A DNA stretch of 64,000 bases, from assembly GCA_015067725.1 (NCBI GenBank), contig SVLX01000001.1, forward strand, positions 1-64,000, read 5' to 3'. The notes under the pieces were generated by a model. It was not told the origin of the DNA. It searched no databases and saw nothing but the letters and a program-made list of their open reading frames with translations. This document shows positions 62,408 to 64,000 of this stretch, piece after piece (position 1 is the stretch's first letter; every line of letters starts with the position of its first letter). The position numbers and the translations under genes are program-made. The stretch comes from Oscillospiraceae bacterium (GTDB lineage: Bacteria > Bacillota > Clostridia > Oscillospirales > Oscillospiraceae).

Positions 62408-63742
62408 TTACATTGCGCCGCCTCGTCCCTCTGCCACATTCAGATTGATTCCGTCAAGATGCAAGGCACACAGGGCCAGATAATCCGGCTCAGGACGGAT
62501 TGCCATTCCAAATATGGTCATCGCCAATCCTGTTTCTGCCTCATAATGCAGGGCGCAGTTCACCGCTCCATGATACACCGGATTGTTCAAGAGTCGCACA
62601 TCGCCCAACTCAAGTTGTGCCGTAATGGTTACAATGGTATCCGCTTCTAAGGTAATGGGCGCATCACCTGTCCAGGGCTGCATATGACCGTCCGCTCCTG
62701 CTTCATGCTCAACCCGAATATCTGTAATGGTGGCTGGGTTGTTGCCCAGAATCTCCAGTTTGTTCAGCGTGCTCTTTTCCAGCGCATAGAGCACAATCGA
62801 AGCTTCAAGCTGTCCTGTCTGCCGGTTGGTAAAGGCAATCTGACCGGAATAAGCAATCAATGTGTCAGACAAGGGCACACCATATCTTGCATACTCCGGT
62901 CTGTTGATGCTAACCGCTTGTTCCTGAGACAGCTCGCCCGAGCGGATATCATGGGCACGTATTTCGCCGATGGCCAGCGTATGCCATTCCTGCCCCAGCC
63001 GGATCTCCAGATTCCGGATAACCGCCTCAGCCTGCCCCCAAAACTGAGAAGCCGTCAAGGTGAGGCGATAAGCATAATATGGAAGCTCCGGTATATCGTC
63101 AGTGCCCAGATAATCGTCATAAGCATCCCGGGCGGCTTTTCTGGCTTCAAAGTCCTCCGCAGAGCGGGTTTGCATATACTGCTCATGGGCCTGCAACCAA
63201 GCATGATACAGCGACACCGCTCTCTGCGCATCCAGTCCCAGAGCCGTTGCATGGAGGTATGGATGTTCTTCCAGCTCATCATAGAGCAAATCGGTCATGT
63301 CCTCCAGTGCGCACTGGTAGGCAGAAATTTCCGCGGCAGACATCATCACAACATTTTGATCCAGAGGGTTTCTGGACAGCAAGGTCAGTTCATAGAGGAA
63401 TACGCCGCTTGAAGTGCCGTCATGGTAGACATCATAATTGCAATTTCCATCGTACAGCAACACCACACCCGCACTGTCCAGAGACAAAACTTCATAGGGC
63501 TGTCCTTCCTGAATGTTCTGCATCCCGGAAGGATTTTCTGTCGGCCGTGTCTCCGGCAGGGTGGTTTTTTTTGTTTCTTCCGGTTCTTCGTTCTCCGCAA
63601 GTGTGCCAGTTTCCGTAGGGGCAACCGAGCCGGAGGGGGTAGTTGCTTGGTCTTCTCCGGTGGGATTCCGTCTGCAACCAGAAAGGAGCAGCGCAGGAAT
63701 CAGCAACAAGGACAAGACAGCCCATAACCATTTGTTTTTCAT
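62408..63742 (-). CDS. lipoprotein, function unknown
   Basis: 444 residues from ATG 63742 (GGGAGAG upstream). Lipobox LLLSGC places the anchor at about Cys20, followed by a Thr/Glu/Pro-rich linker (to about 75). The rest is mixed: a helical region (about 130-260, DLLYDELEEHPYLHATALGLDAQRAVSLYHAWLQ) and a strand-rich C-terminal half with FTNRQTGQLEASIVLYALEKS. Family not recognised. It is the last gene of the minus-strand set entering from the right edge. Confidence 0.82.
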   Translation of the reverse strand: MKNKWLWAVLSLLLIPALLLSGCRRNPTGEDQATTPSGSVAPTETGTLAENEEPEETKKTTLPETRPTENPSGMQNIQEGQPYEVLSLDSAGVVLLYDGNCNYDVYHDGTSSGVFLYELTLLSRNPLDQNVVMMSAAEISAYQCALEDMTDLLYDELEEHPYLHATALGLDAQRAVSLYHAWLQAHEQYMQTRSAEDFEARKAARDAYDDYLGTDDIPELPYYAYRLTLTASQFWGQAEAVIRNLEIRLGQEWHTLAIGEIRAHDIRSGELSQEQAVSINRPEYARYGVPLSDTLIAYSGQIAFTNRQTGQLEASIVLYALEKSTLNKLEILGNNPATITDIRVEHEAGADGHMQPWTGDAPITLEADTIVTITAQLELGDVRLLNNPVYHGAVNCALHYEAETGLAMTIFGMAIRPEPDYLALCALHLDGINLNVAEGRGGAM

Positions 63743-63789
63743 CTGTATCTCTCCCTTTTGTATTGATTTTTGGCGTTTCCGTATTGACT

Positions 63790-64000
63790 TTATGGGGAGT
63801 CCTCTCCCCCCTCCACCCGCTCCAAAGCGCTCAGCAGTCTCTCCCACCGTTTCTTGTGGTCGTCCCGCTCTCTGCGGCGAAGGTCGGTGTCCATTTTCTT
63901 CATGAGCTGTTCCATTTCCCGGCTGACGGCGGTCACTTCCTCCTTGAGTTCCCGGGCAGAGAGCCGCAGGACGCCGGAGCGGAAGACGGAGAGCTGAATC
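63790..64000 (-). CDS. C-terminal fragment of a charged, coiled-coil protein (5' end beyond right edge)
   Basis: Reads from the right edge to TAA at 63790-63792, giving 69 residues: IQLSVFRSGVLRLSARELKEE, then ...SREMEQLMKKMDTDLRRRERDDHKKRWERLLSALERVEG. It is strongly helical and charged. It ends 47 bp before the lipoprotein start, so the two are probably cotranscribed. Function cannot be assigned. Confidence 0.65.
   Translation of the reverse strand, partial: IQLSVFRSGVLRLSARELKEEVTAVSREMEQLMKKMDTDLRRRERDDHKKRWERLLSALERVEGGEDSP

Overview
The window (about 57-58% G+C, lower in one islet) looks like a chromosome segment of an anaerobic, Gram-positive-type gut Clostridia, most like Oscillospiraceae/Oscillospirales. 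The evidence is strong AGGAGG ribosome binding sites, consensus sigma-A promoters with 17-bp spacers, SLH-anchored surface proteins, a YlmC/YmxH-type sporulation protein, OadB-type sodium-pump genes, QueH, and a maltodextrin ABC/MalQ/phosphorylase cluster. The genus is inferred, not shown.

Layout. 1-9744 (-): a giant secreted subtilase, cut by the left edge. 9933-13287 (-): a small membrane protein and a two-component system. 13432-14876 (-): a Panacea-type toxin-antitoxin candidate. 15034-17273 (+): ylmC-like gene, then rpsB-tsf. 17475-26363 (-): a 2962-residue SLH-anchored protein with a CehA/McbA-like PHP metallohydrolase domain and 20 CxxC repeats. 26511-29583: a low-G+C islet with a GNAT / unknown / SecB-like operon, a membrane protein and an Xre repressor at a palindromic promoter; three near-identical hairpins mark its ends and middle. 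29599-33265 (-): a heterodimeric ABC exporter. 33468-37813 (+): a phage tail-tip and lysis cassette without head genes. 37925-43709: queH, an acyl-CoA-synthetase-like gene, an RsmF-like methyltransferase, tRNA-Met, tRNA-Glu and a MATE exporter. 43850-49937: msrA, and a DUF2975...Xre pair split by an ABC/FtsX block and a lipoprotein, with copies of the DUF2975 3' end at each junction; then DUF218 and flavodoxin genes. 50069-52784: sodium-pump beta and small subunits, trxA, trxB. 52811-53500: an IS1182-type transposase remnant. 53836-62296: maltodextrin uptake and breakdown. 62408-64000 (-): a lipoprotein and a gene cut by the right edge.

How it works together. The maltodextrin cluster is a complete import-and-breakdown route apart from the transporter ATPase, and a LacI-type operator lies just downstream of its first promoter. 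The two giant surface proteins share the same CxxC repeat type. The strongest candidates for undescribed biology are the GNAT/unknown/SecB-like operon (a possible toxin-antitoxin-chaperone module), the Panacea antitoxin with its unassigned partner, and the orphan tail-tip/lysis cassette. Functions are assigned by reading motifs by eye; no database search was run.
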